Of a stretch of DNA of 64,000 nucleotides, positions 38,960 to 51,254 are shown one piece after another. Below the pieces are notes generated by a model. That model saw only the letters and a list, made by a program, of their open reading frames with translations, was not told the DNA's origin and searched no databases. Source of the stretch: Culex pipiens pallens (Eukaryota > Arthropoda > Insecta > Diptera > Culicidae); contig NC_068938.1 of the NCBI RefSeq assembly GCF_016801865.2, forward strand, positions 133,204,416 to 133,268,415, given 5' to 3'. How positions within the stretch are numbered: the first letter of the stretch is position 1; each line of letters starts with the position of its first letter. Position numbers and translations under genes: made by a program.

Positions 38960-39599
38960 TTCCAATTATTCTAAATGTTTAATAAACATCCTCCATGTAG
39001 GATCAATTAAAAATGCAATTTTTAATGCATGCAATATCGCCAAATATTTTTTTTAACAATTTTGGAAAACAGCGTTCGAAAAGACTTGAATTTTCTATTT
39101 TTTAACCGCTGAAATTCCCTTATAGTTTATTCATAAAGTTGAGTTTTTCAAAGATTTCCTTCATGTTTCAAAAGATTTCTCCTCCACTGCTAAATATATG
39201 CATTTTTTTTATTTGCGTAAAACTATTCTTGTTTATGTTTATCTTCTTTCATTTTTAATATCTTTGCATCAACATTTCATTTACATTTATCTTGTTTGGT
39301 TTTTGTTTTGTATGATGCTTTTTATACAATCTCCTTCTTTTATACAATCTCCTTCTATTATCTTATCTTATTTTCCTAATTTTTGTAGTCGCTTTCTTGA
39401 GTTTTTTTTCAATTTTTCGTGTGAAAATTAGTTTAGGGCATTTCAACAAGTCCAATAGTAAACCGGGCTGGCATCGACAGGATTTCATTTTTCTTTTTTT
39501 TTCAGGTGTCAAGGCAAGTTTCAATATGAGCAATTCTCTACGAAATCGGCTGATTTCGGCCATTTTTATTTTTTGTGTTTTTTTATTTGGCTCAAACTT

Positions 39600-39847
39600 G
39601 TCCCGCCCGTGTGGATCAATCGGACCGCGCACTGGACTCACAATCCAGAGGCCGCTGGTTCGAATCGCACGGCGGGCGCTCTAAAATTCTTTGTGTAAAT
39701 ATGGGTATTCGGCGCCGTCGCTCCGTGCCATTCTTTCATACACTTAGGAGCCCAGGGCGGCGAAGTCCTTGTAGATAAAAGGAAGACACTAGTGGTTGGT
39801 ACTAGCAATGGTGGCCGACAGCTATAAAGTCAACTTCGTTTTTTTTT
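39600..39847 (+). mobile_element. tRNA-derived SINE with 8-bp TSD
   Basis: The head folds partly as a tRNA. There is an acceptor-like CCCGCC/GGCGGG pair and a D-stem GTGG/CCGC. The anticodon arm CTGGA CTCACAA TCCAG has CAC in the anticodon position (Val-like). A box B, GGTTCGAATC, follows. The T-stem does not pair, so it is a SINE and not a tRNA gene. The body follows and ends in a T-run. Flanks TCAAACTT at 39592-39599 and 39848-39855 are identical. Confidence 0.85.
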
Positions 39848-40000
39848 TCAAACTTTGTGGGGGCTTTCCCTATCACCAAAGAACCATGTGTCAATGGTTT
39901 ACCCATACAAATCTCCAATTCAAGTACAATTTTGCCAGCTGTTCATACAAAAATAAAATAGATAAATAAATAAATTTTCATACAAAAATGGTACATAAAT

Positions 40001-41558
40001 CACGGTGTGTTTTTTAGAACAAACTTATGATTAAAAAATTCGGTATTCCTGATATTTGGCACCGTGAAAGAAGGGCTCTTTTCCGACATTTTGTGAGGTC
40101 TACCAAAATATTTCGTCGGGGGGTCTAAAGCAACTTTTTTTGAAGATTATTTCTCGATTTTATGGGATATTTGTTCAAAAAAGTCACAGAAAATCGGTGC
40201 ATTCATGTTGATATCACTCAAACTTCTTATGAATATGCCTTGGGGACTCTAGCCAACTATATTTGACCCATATTTGACCTCAACAAAAAAAAAAATCAAC
40301 AAAATTTACCAGATTTCTAGCATTCCTTGAAATGACTCCAAAATCCAAGCTGGAAACCCCGATACGACCGAAAATAAATCTTTTCTTTGTACAATTTGTC
40401 ATGAAAATACAGCAACACATTGCCCGGATACGAATTTGAGCAATAAACAATGCAAAACATGGATTAATTAATAAATAAGCTGTTTATTACCAAAATTCGG
40501 AAAATTCCAAAAAATATTTTTATAATCCTCTGCCACACTTGCTGCCACATCACACTATTACATTTTAAAACATTTTAGAATCAAACACATAGTAGAAAAC
40601 AGTTTTCTGAACAAGTTCCATTAAAAAGTATCAGTTTTGGTTCAATATAAGCAGAGATATGCCCAATTTCCTGAAATAAATAGTGCCTTTCTCCAAATTT
40701 CTTAATTTAATTACCTATCACATGATGGGCACTGCCTACTGAGTTTTGTGATGAATGCTATAGAATAATTTTCATGAATTTCGTCAAAACTTGTTATATT
40801 TTTTATGTTTCAATAAAATATTATCATCAAAAAAAAAATTCTTAGTAGGCAGTGCCCATCATGTGAAAGGTAATTAAATTAAGAAATTTTGGAGAAAGGC
40901 ACTATTTATTTCAGGAAATTGAGCATATCTCTGCTTATATTGAACCAAAACTGATACTTTTTTATGGAACTTGTTCAGAAAACTGTTTTCTACAATGTGA
41001 TTGATTCTAAAAAGATTTAAAATATTATGGTGTAATGTGGCAGAGGACTGAAAAAAAAAATCGGAACCTGTTGGGTAATAAACAGCTTATTAAATAAATA
41101 ATCTATGTTTTGCATTGTTTAATGCTTTTGTATCCGGGTAATGTGTTGCTGTAATTTCATGACAAATTGTACAAAGAAAAGATATACTTTCGGTCGTATC
41201 GGGGTTGCCAGCTTGGATTTTGGGGTAATTTCAAAGAAAGCTAGAAATGTGTTAAATTTGGTTCGATTTTTTTTATTGGAGGTCAAATATTGGTCAAAAA
41301 TAGTTGGTTAGAGTTCCCAAGGCAAATCCATAAGAAATTTGAGTGATCTCAAGATGAACCATTTTCTGTGATTTTTTTTTTGAACAAATATCCCATAAAA
41401 ACGAAAAATAATCTTCAAACAAACAAAGTTGCTCTGGACCCCCCGACGAAATATTTCGGTATACCCTGCAAAATATCGGGAAAGAGCCTTCTTTCACGGT
41501 GCCAAATATCAGACATACCGAATTTTTTATCTTTGAGGTCTCGAAAATATACACCGTG
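40001..41558. mobile_element. Foldback element with ~0.73-kb inverted arms
   Basis: The left arm, about 40001-40740, is matched in reverse by the right arm, about 40844-41558. A spacer of about 100 bp lies between them. Outer ends are CACGGTGT and ACACCGTG. Flanks are AAAT on both sides (39997-40000 and 41559-41562), a 4-bp duplication. The arms differ by scattered substitutions and small indels, so this is an old insertion. No open frame of note. Confidence 0.85.
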
Positions 41559-42026
41559 AAATATTCGAAAACCTGTAACTTTTCAAGGATTTTTTGATTG
41601 ATTTGGAGTTTTCGGCAAAGTTGTAGGTATTGATAAGGACTATTCAGAAAAAAATAGGTAAACGGAAAAAATGATAATTTTTTACTTAACTTTTTTTGTG
41701 TACAACAATTTCAGCAAATTAAGCTAAATTTTTGGATTCACTGACTAATTTGTATGGGAGTAATATAAGCATACCTCGTTACTGATTTGACTACCTTTTT
41801 GAGGTTATTATTGTTGGTTAACTTGGATACATTTTGAAAAATAATTCAATAACTTGATTTTGAGGAATTTTTTTTTATCTTTGCACTTGTTTTTTTCAAA
41901 ATAGGAAAACGGCATGTTTTTCCATCGGGCACTTAATACACTTACGTTATGCTTCAAATTCCCGGACGCTCATCTTGTTTTATTTTTTTTATATAAGTTG
42001 CCATAATAATTGTCAAAACTCTACTA

Positions 42027-42182
42027 GGGACCATCCATAAACCACGTGGACACTTGGTGGGGGGGGGGGGGTATGGCGATTGTCCACGATCCATACAAAA
42101 AAGATTTTTTTGTATGGACAATTGTCCACGAGGGGGGTTGAGATTTCCAAAAAAAGTGTCCACGTGGTTTGTGGATGGTCCC
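42027..42182. mobile_element. GGGACCATCC MITE, TSD CTA
   Basis: A 156-bp palindrome with ends GGGACCATCCATAAACCACG and CGTGGTTTGTGGATGGTCCC. It is flanked by CTA (42024-42026 and 42183-42185). The interior repeats TTTTTTGTATGGACAATTG and a G-run. Same family as 30433-30582. Confidence 0.85.
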
Positions 42183-42606
42183 CTATTTGATGAAGCAAAA
42201 ACTAGTGTCCGGAATTCGAATCAGCGGGATTCGAAGCACAACAAGTCATTCTAATTTCAAAATTCTGATGAAAAATTGTTAGAAAGGACATGCATTGCAT
42301 GTATGCATTCTCTTAAAATTTACTGTTTTACTACATCCTGATGATATTTCCAACTTTTTACATGATTTTTGCCAGCCATAACAAAAAATATATCCTAAGA
42401 GTCTGAGTTTCGAATCATGACGTTATTGGCATATCAACACTTTGGCGTACGATTACAGCTTCTAACAGCATCTCTTCAAAGATTAAAAAAAAATTTGTGA
42501 TAAATTATCTATTTTAGGAAGATGACAATGTGTTTCAATGTGTAAAGAATAAAAATTCAATCAAACAAATCATTGCAAAGATTTCAGAACTAAGAATCTG
42601 TATAAG

Positions 42607-44412
42607 CAGGGTGGCCACCTCGGGAAAAAACCGGGAAAACCGGGAAAAAACCGGGATTTTTATCAACCGGGAGAAAACCGGGAAAAACTCGGGAATTCGA
42701 CTGAGAAACCGGGAAAATATTTTTAGTTTATATAAAAATTGACAAAAGCCTCTTTAATGTACTCAATATGTTCTTTTCTCAAATAGAATATTATTCCTGT
42801 TATTCTAAATGAAGACTTCGCGAAAACTATGTTTGAATTTGTGTAATAGATTGTTTATAGAATGCTTCTTGGTTATGGATGATTTTTCTTTTGTATCCTA
42901 TGATATTTTTACATGTACATTAGGGCGGGTACGTTTTCCAAAAAGTTCTCGGATCAAGTTTTAGTATGGTTCCCCTTGTAGGGCATGCCCATAGGAACTT
43001 TCATGCCAAATATCAGCTCATTTGGTTGTAAACTGGCTGCGCGCATCAGGTTTAAAGTTTACATGGGAATTACTATGGGAAATTGGAACTTTTTGTTCAA
43101 ACGCTCCTACAGGTCTGGGAAAATCACGCGCCAACTTCTGGTATGGTCAGGCCTATGGGGAATGGTCTGGAGAACACTTTTCCCGAAGAGAGCATATGGA
43201 TTCGTTGTCCCTAGACCTGGCGCATCGGCAAACAATCCGATGTCTCCGGAATCAACGGTTTTCCCTCAAAAAGCATCAAATTTTCCTTAGCATGCTATGA
43301 AAGCTCGATGAACACCGCGACGCCATACGTCAGGCAGCTACCACGTGGGTGAGAAACGGCTGGAATATTTAATTGCAAACCTTCTTTTAACTAGAAAGTG
43401 ATCATTTCGAGTAATCCTGATATTATTTAGTCGAATTCAGAATCTTTGCATAGCAAATTTGTAATTTTTTTGCAAATATTTCAACCACGTTTTTAAACTT
43501 ACTGGTTTTATCATGGTTCTGACAACCCTCATACGACCTAAATAGGCTTTTATGGCCTACTTAAAACCTAAAATGTTACTAGGGTATTAAATCAAAAAAA
43601 AAATCGCAGAAAGGTCATTTTTTTACGATTTTTACCATTTTGTGTTTTAGGTTTTATAGAACTTTTTTTTCAGTAAAAATTATTTTCGAAAAATTCCAAA
43701 TTTTATTTTTTTCCCATCAATGAATTTACCAAAGATAATAAATCGATAAAAAAAAGTCTCAAGGTACTGATTTTTTTACATTTGTATAGCACTTTTCCTG
43801 CACTGCTGCCAAAGTGCATACATTTTTGTTTGGACTAATGAAGCGAAAAGACTTAAAAAAAAGTACTCACATAATATAAGCCAAAAAATAATAATTAATT
43901 AACAAGAATTGATAATTCTAGGAAGAATCTTTCTTCTTGAATTCACAAAAACTTTTTTCAAAGAAAATTTATGAGCATTTAGGTATATAAATGTTGATAT
44001 CAATGTATTTTTGCAAATCTTTTCTTGTAAATTCCATTTTCTGCTTTCTAATAATAATTCATGTTATTCTAAAAAATAAAAACTATTTTTTTTTATTTTG
44101 AGTTTGTAAAATCTATAGAGCATGATGATGAAAAATCCCAATCATTAAGGAAATTAGAGGTTTGGATTGGAAACAGATAAAAACGGCTTCGTTTACAACT
44201 TACTTTCTTTGTTCTCAAGATATTTGAAAGGAATTCTTTAGAAATTCAAACTTTGAAACAAATTTATGCGTTAAAAAAGTATGTTAATAATAACGTTAGC
44301 CTGAAAAACATTGAAATTTGGTTTAAAAACATTCCGGAAAATTTCTTCTGGTATCGGGAGAAAACCGGGAAAAAACCGGGAAATTGAAAATCGAAATCTA
44401 GTGGCCACCCTG
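42607..44412. mobile_element. Non-autonomous hAT-like element, copy 2
   Basis: Ends are CAGGGTGGCCACCTCGGG and GTGGCCACCCTG, as in the copy at 7460. It is flanked by GTATAAG (42600-42606 and 44413-44419). It carries a different inner insertion, 42921 to about 43590, of the TAGGGTGG foldback family. Confidence 0.85.
42921..43590 (+). mobile_element. Partial TAGGGTGG foldback-family element inside hAT-like copy
   Basis: Starts TAGGGCGGGTACG and follows the left arm of the element at 50035. It then continues with the sequence found inverted in that element's right arm, and ends near TGTTACTAGGG. It lacks a second arm. Relative to hAT copy 1 this stretch is extra sequence. Confidence 0.7.
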
Positions 44413-45094
44413 GTATAAGGCAAGCATTGCTTTACCAATGTTTGTAGCAGTTTATTTTTCTTCTTTAGGTTTACTAAAGTGCTTGCATTACTTGAGTTGT
44501 ACTGCTTCAATTCTATTCACAGTTTTACAAAAACTGTATTTAGGTGTACCACTTCTTATCAATACGCAGATATTGATAAAAATTAGCAAGTCAGAAGTGA
44601 TGATTGATTGATTGAATTGATAACAGCAGAGCACGTATTTGCATGAATTCAATAGAATTTCATTAAATTTTCACGTTTCAATTCAGTTTCAGCAATGTCA
44701 ATTCAGACTACAATTCAAAACAGTGACACACCTATTTTAAAAACATGATTCTTATGTCACTATAATCCGTTCCATTTGAATTTTCACTACATTTGCACTC
44801 ATTTGCAAACTGTAACTGTTCATGATGATAATCCATATTTTTCTGATAAACTCGCATATGTTTGTTGAACACTTCAGGCGAATTGCAAGCATTCTCCATG
44901 TAGGTATGATTATATTTATCAATTATTCACTTGAACTCAATTACTTAGAAGTCCCCTTCATTTATTATGTAATCCATTTGAGTTCTTCCACTACTATCAC
45001 TTAAAAGTCCTCACTTTGGTGTGGGTGTCACCAGAATCACAATCACAAGTTGATTCAATTTCACGATGCACTGCTAAAACTGCTGCACACCTAC

Positions 45095-45170
45095 CTGTTG
45101 ATATCTTCTAACTGGTGCTAGGGATTTGGTCAGACTAAAACACCGCTGCTAACTTGGCTTTATTTATATA
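45095..45170 (-). promoter_or_regulatory. Likely GSTS1 core promoter and non-coding first exon
   Basis: On the minus strand a TATA box, TATATAAATA (45170-45161), is followed after about 30 bp by an initiator-like TTAGTC with its A at 45136. About 42 nt later comes a good donor, CAACAG then GTAGGT, at 45095. The arrangement fits a short 5' UTR exon spliced to the acceptor just before the GSTS1 ATG. No other minus-strand gene lies downstream before GSTS1. Inference from motifs only. Confidence 0.5.
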
Positions 45171-45666
45171 TGGTGTGTGAGAGAGAGAGGCCGGTCTATC
45201 GCGGGGCGTCGTGCCGGTCAGAATCGCTTATCATCGCGGACGACAACGACGACGATGAATCGGGAGAGTGATAGGCCGTGCTCTCCGAGGGAGAACCGAA
45301 GGTGATAACGTTTCGGCTTTTCGGAGCTATTGATTGAGCATAAATTGATCGATTTATTGTTTGAGTTGGCTAGAATTTTGCAAATGTTTTTGAAGTATTA
45401 TCATAAAAAGGGATTATTTATGACAAATAATATAATATTAATAATATTCAAATTTAATAATCATAATAAATCTCTTGAATTGGGAAAACGAATCGTCAGT
45501 AAATAAAAATTCTAAGTAATGCAAAATTAATAAATGATATTTAATCTTTTTTAAATCTTTAGTCTCAAGATTTAAAATTTGTAAATAGCTAAAAAAAATC
45601 TATTTTATCAAAAATACAAAAATTAACGCTGTAGAATAAATTCTGAATAGTCCATATAGATAGATT

Positions 45667-46148
45667 GGACTAACGGTTTTCGGATTATGGTTGTATCGAC
45701 TATTGTTGCGAATCGAGGAACTACGGATCTTTTGACGTAAATGGTCATTTCTTTTTCATATCGCGATTTCTATCCTATTTGTATATCAGTTCATAATTTT
45801 TTATTGTTTTTGATAGAAATAGTACTACAACAGTTAAAGGAATGTTTAGTTTGAAGTTTAGAGGCTTTTAGATTAAACTTTAGATTTTCAATCTAAAGTA
45901 GTTAGCAAATGAATATTTGGACTTAAATGAATAATTGAATAAGTTGGACTTATGAACAACACACAACTGTGCATTTATTCTAGAGTCAGATCCATACAGC
46001 GTCAGTGTTTATTTGGTCGAAGTGTACTAATTCATTGGCAGATCTGATTCTAGTTGTAATGTACGACAAGACTACTGACGGACGGGACAGGAACGAGGGC
46101 CCAGTTCAGAGGTTCAACATCAACGATGTGCGGCTAGATCACCCTAAA
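45667..46148 (+). repeat. Dispersed retroposon-like repeat, copy 2 (uninterrupted)
   Basis: A continuous version of the repeat that is split at 1590-3255. It reads through a single ATTT at 45915-45918 where copy 1 has the 1165-bp insertion. It ends with GATGTGCGGCT and a short A-run. Confidence 0.75.
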
Positions 46149-46209
46149 AAAAAGTCAATATAATTAGATTGTACATCTTTTTCAATGATATAAATTTGTT
46201 TTAGTTATA

Positions 46210-46536
46210 CAGTCCAGACTCGATTACCCGAAGGTCTCAAAATTCACTTCGGATAATCGAATCACATTTTTTTTGCGTTGTTTTATTTATGATTATCGAG
46301 TATGACCCATAAACTACTCTAAAATGATTTAGAATTTTTAAATCCAAGATGGCGGCCAAAATGGCGGTGATGACATATTGAAAAATGCATTTTTTCATTT
46401 AAAAAAAATCAAATATGACAAAAATGGGGTCGCAGAACTCGAATTTGATGTAAAAAGTAAGAAAATTAAATGAATACAAAAAAAGTCCAATACAAACCAG
46501 CGGATAATCGAGGCTCGGATAATCGAGTCTGGACTG
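46210..46536. mobile_element. pogo/Tigger-like MITE
   Basis: A 327-bp element with ends CAGTCCAGACTCGATTACCC and the inverse of CAGTCCAGACTCGATTATCC. The left flank is TA; the right dinucleotide is now TG. A CAGT start, a GATTATCCGA-type inner motif and a TA target fit the Tc1/mariner-pogo group. No transposase. Confidence 0.75.
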
Positions 46537-49009
46537 TGCTTATTTTCTGCTTGGGAGTAGGGCTTGGGTGGGGGCGTCAATAGACTACTCGATTATTTTT
46601 TTGCAAAAAATGCTGTAAAAATCATTATGTTGCAATTAATTCACCCTTTTTTAAATTACTTTTTCTTAAAGGCATCTCTCAAAATTTTTTGTGTTAAGTA
46701 TTTTTAACTTAAAAATGAAGATAACATAACAAACATAACAAATTAGCGAATACAAATCAATTAAATTACACTCGTCAAAATCCTTAACCGCTCTCGGGTT
46801 TCGATCGGGATTTTTCGTTCGATTCTCGGCTTGACGAAAGCGACGAAGTCTTCGTCCTCGTTTCACTCAAGATAACCTCGAGACAAATCGCTTAGTTTGG
46901 GATGATTGCATTTTCTTCCTTTGGTGCATTCATTCATTCATGGGTAGGACATTTAAAAATCTCCAAGGTTTTACTTTTTTTCTCGTTGAAGGTTAGTGAG
47001 CATTCGAAACGCGAGTCAGCTGAGCTTAACCGCAAGGTTCTGAATCATCCTAGTTCCCTAGATTTAGCAAATGTCGCTCGTGATGGCCAGTACTTTCTCA
47101 CGTTTCGAGGTCAAGAGGTACAAGAGCGATCCTTTCTCGTGCTGCCCGCTCTCGATGCGATCGGTCGCGTCGTGCATCGTGATCGTGAAAGTGTGAGCAC
47201 ATCTGGTGATAAACTTTTTTTCAGACACGAGGCTTTAAAGTAGTGCAAGCATGATTCGATAACTAAAAATACCAATTTGTTTTTGAGTCCATTAGATTGA
47301 TCAATTGATCGAGTCTTCGTTCGCTTTGACCGCATTTTTTGAGGGGGAGGTGTAGCGTAAGGATCTAGTTCATGACTAGTGTAAATTGTATGTTAATTTG
47401 GGTACTGTAAATCACTAAATAAGGCTCGGAACAACGCACTCAATATTTTCTAGCGTTCAACTTTGTTAATATGGTTGTTAGGGTGGGTACAGATTTTGTA
47501 AGGCTACCAAATCTTGCTGAGCAAAAATCCGTAAAAATCCGCCGGTATGAACCCATAGTATAGCAATAACTGTTAAGGAATTGTTTAAAGAAATTTTAAA
47601 TTTGGGATTTGAAAATATCAAAGCGTGTCGTATTTTAATGTTTACAAAATTTACTTTGCCGAAAAAATCTGTATTACAATCCGACCTGTTAAAATGAGGA
47701 CCAAAAATCCGTACGGTACGGAAAAATCCGAACAGTTGGTAGCTTTAGGCATACCCATAAGGACTCTCACGACAAATATCAGCTCATTTGGATGCAATTA
47801 GAGGTGGGCAAAACCGCTCTTTTATAGGAGCCGCTCATTTTCGTTCGCTCATTAAAAAGCGCCGCTCTTTTGAACGGTTCTTTCGCTCTTTTTTTTTTAA
47901 ATATGGATGAAAAGGATATTTTTTAAGAATGGTGTGATTTTTAAAGCTATTTCACATTGGAATTATATAAATTATTTGAAAAAAGTATACTAAAAACGAG
48001 AAGATGTATGTCAACACTTCTACTTGAACCCAAACGTTCGAATGATTGAATCTCATCAAAACTGACTTTTTATAGTCATCATATTTTCATGAGCAACATG
48101 TTCGGCATGAGTTTCTGAACAAAACGTAGTACTTACTAGGCTTCGGTTAAATTTTAATAGTAGTTTATGCAACAAGTTGCAAAAAGAGGATTTTTTCAGC
48201 ACGAGTCGTACATTTATCCAACGAGGTTCACCGAGTTGGATAAATACGAAGAGTGCTGGAAAAATCAAGTTTTGCAACGAGTTCCATACAACATTTTTTG
48301 CAATTCCAAAAAACACACACTGAGTGAAATTTTAAGTCAAATTTTCATGTATTTTGTCAATAAATCGTTTAAATTAAAAAACAATGTTGAAATGTGTTAC
48401 TTTTCGAAACAAGTGCTAAAAAGTTCAACTTTTCAGCACCCATTTGAGTGCATTTTATTTTTGGTACAGAAAAGTAGGCTCTTCCGTAGTTCAAGAATGA
48501 CAGGAAAAGTAAGTAGTTTCACGACGGAATTGCAAAAAAATGTTTTCATGTCTGAAGTTTGTGACAACCCATATTCAAGGTATAGAAAAGGAAAAGTGCG
48601 TGACAGGGAAGAGGGGGTCTTTCTGAAATCCTGTAAATCTCTGGACGTAATATTTTAACAACCCCTAGTGTATAATGATTTTTCCAACAACTTTTCTTTA
48701 AAATGTTTTCTTTTTAATTTTTATGAGCCGAAAATTCTCTCTAAGTTTTCTCAGCGCTGGCTGAACCGATTTTGGCCATACCAGTTGCACTCGATCTGTT
48801 TTGAGGTCCCATACGCACCTTTTGATTTTTATAAAGTTTCGATAAGTAGTTCAAAAGTTATGTATAAAAAGGTGTTTTTGTATTTATCCGGATGTTAGAC
48901 CGGAAATCGACTCAAATACCATCATGTTATACATCGTTTGCAAAAAAAAACCTTTCCAAAGAGTCCAAAACATTGAAGATCTGGCAACCCTGCCTCGAGT
49001 TTTAACCTC
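46537..49009. other. Intergenic, no gene seen
   Basis: AT-rich sequence without a supported gene. Positions 47483-47800 contain diverged pieces of the TAGGGTGG foldback family (TAGGGTGGGTAC near 47485, ATATCAGCTCATTTGG near 47775). A hAT-end-like GAGGTGGGCAAAACCGCTC begins near 47803. The frame at 48167-48658 has no recognisable domain. Confidence 0.5.
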
Positions 49010-50034
49010 TTACGAGCAATTCAAGCTCAAATCTGTAATTTTTCTGGTAATTTTGTACCCGACCCTCTCCGATTTCAATGAAACTTTTTAAACATGTTAT
49101 CCTAGGCATATATAAGCCATTTTTGTGTATATGGAGCCAATTGGGTCCTAAAATGAAGCTTAGATTGCTGATATTATTGTTTACAGCGATAAAGCTTATT
49201 TTTCTGAGTACAATGACACTTTGTACGACCACAAAGAGTTTAAAATGGATTTTTAAATCAATTTTGAAAAATTAACCTCGCGGTCCTTCTTGACAGAAAA
49301 GTTCCTACTTGACAGCTCGTTCCAAGGGGACCATAGTTGATCCATCGAAAAAATGTTGTCTAGTCAAAAAAAAATTTTGCATTAAAATGAAAAAAAGTGA
49401 TCAGAAATTGTTTTTAATCGTGTTATTTACCGTTGTACATAAAAATTGACATAGGGCTTTAGTTCCCAATTGTTCTCGATAATGATATTTGAGAAGAGCG
49501 TAAGTAATTTAAATATTTTGTAATTAACAAATTACTGTAATTCAAAGCCGTTGCATCGTATCAAAAAGTGGTCAAAGACAAACTTGTAGGAAATTGGACG
49601 GGCTTTCTGAAAAAAAAAAGAAAAAAAACACACTGAAAGAAAAATACACGCCACTTCGATGAGATTTTTCAATTTTGAAATTTAAAAGCTAAAAAATACA
49701 CAAAATCATTTACTAACACTGTTTTTTTGAAAAGTTGTCTAAACGTCAAAATTTTCAAAAACAGATAGTAAGAATCGATTCCTCAGACAATTTTACATAA
49801 AAGTCTCTGTATTGACCATTGTCCTATGTCCAATCCTTGTGAAGATACAGCGGTTTTAAAAATAAAAATGTTGAAAAAAAAGTTTTTTTTTATGTTTTTT
49901 TGCAATTTCTAAATGACAGACTTGATTTTTCAGTCTCGTAAATATTTTTACCGGAAAGCTCGTCCAATTTCCCATAAGTTTGTCTTTGGCAGTATTTCAA
50001 TTGGATATGGGCTTACAGATATGACTTTAATTAC

Positions 50035-51254
50035 TAGGGTGGTTACGTTTTTCAAAAAGTTCTCGGATCAAGTTTTAGTATGGTTCCCCTTGTAGGGCAT
50101 GCCCATAGGGACTTTCATGCCAAATATCAGCTCATTTGGTTGTAAACTGGCTGCGCGCATCAGGGTTAAAGTTTACATGGGAATTACTATGGGAAATTGG
50201 AACTTTTTGTTCAAACGCTCCTATAGGTCTGGGAAAATCACGCGCCAACTTCTGGTATGGTCAGGCCTATGGGGAATGGTCTGGAGAACACTTTTCCCGA
50301 AGAGAGCAAATGGATTCGTTGTCCCTAGACCTGGCGCATCGGCAAACAATCCGATGTCTCCGAAATCAACGGTTTTCCCCCAAAAAGCATCAAATTTTCC
50401 TTAGCATGCTATGAAAGCTAGAAGATCACCACGACGCCATAAATCAGGCAGCTACACACAAAAAAATATTTCTGAATGTTACATCATTTATAATGTAACA
50501 CTTTTGCACGTTATTAAACATTTAAATTTAAATGAAATTTGATGTAAATTTGCAACAAATTATACGTAAAAACATGATTTTACGTGTGATTCAACCGTTT
50601 ACGTCGAATCTCAAGTTTACATCAAATGAGTTTACATGTGATTCATTTTTTCCGTGTCGAGTAAATTCACATATTTTTTTCTGTGTACCACGTGGTTGAA
50701 ATATTTGCAAAAAAATACAAATTTGCTATGCAAAGATTCTGAATTCGACTAAATAATATCAGGATTGCTCGAAATGTTCATTTTCTAGTTAAAAGAAGGT
50801 TTGCAATTGAATATTCCAGCCGTTTCTCACCCACATGGTAGCTGTCTGACATATGGCGTCGCGGTGTTCATCTAGCTTTCATAGCATGCTAAGGAAATTT
50901 GCTTCTTGGGGGAAAACCGTTGATTTCGGAGACATCGGATTGTTTGCCGATGCGCCAGGTCTAGGGACAACGAATCCATTTGCTCTCTTCGGGAAAAGTG
51001 TTCTCCAGACCATTCCCCATAGGCCTGACCATACCAGAAGTTGGCGCGTTGTTTTCCCAGACCTGTAGGAGCGTTTGAACAAAATTTCCAATTTTCCCAT
51101 AGTAATTCCCATTTAAACTTTAACCCTGATGCGCGCAGCCAGTTTACAACCAAATGAGCTGATATTTGGCATGAAAGTCCCTATGGGCATGCCCTACAAG
51201 GGGAACCATACTAAAACTTGATCCGAGAACTTTTTGAAAAACGTACCCACCCTA
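50035..51254. mobile_element. Foldback element with ~420-bp TIRs and 8-bp TSD
   Basis: Starts TAGGGTGG and ends CCACCCTA. It is flanked by a perfect TTAATTAC duplication (50027-50034 and 51255-51262). The arms, about 50035-50455 and 50834-51254, are inverted and highly alike; both contain GGGCATGCCCATAGGGAC or its inverse. An 8-bp TSD with a TAGGG end suggests a hAT relationship. It is interrupted by the short MITE at 50456-50686. Confidence 0.88.
50456..50686. mobile_element. 231-bp MITE (ACACAAAAAAATAT / ATATTTTTTTCTGTGT)
   Basis: An inverted-repeat element lying within the sequence GCTACCACGTGG, which is intact in the paralog at 43350. Here the reading is GCTAC, element, ACCACGTGG, so AC is duplicated. 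The interior repeats TTTACGT/ACGTAAA-like pieces. Confidence 0.75.

Noticed and set aside
39600..39672. tRNA-Val-like gene
   Set aside because: The anticodon arm is good but the T-stem does not pair. The sequence continues into a SINE body with a target duplication.
48167..48658. A 163-codon plus-strand frame
   Set aside because: Low-complexity AT-rich translation with no domain and no codon bias like the neighbouring genes.
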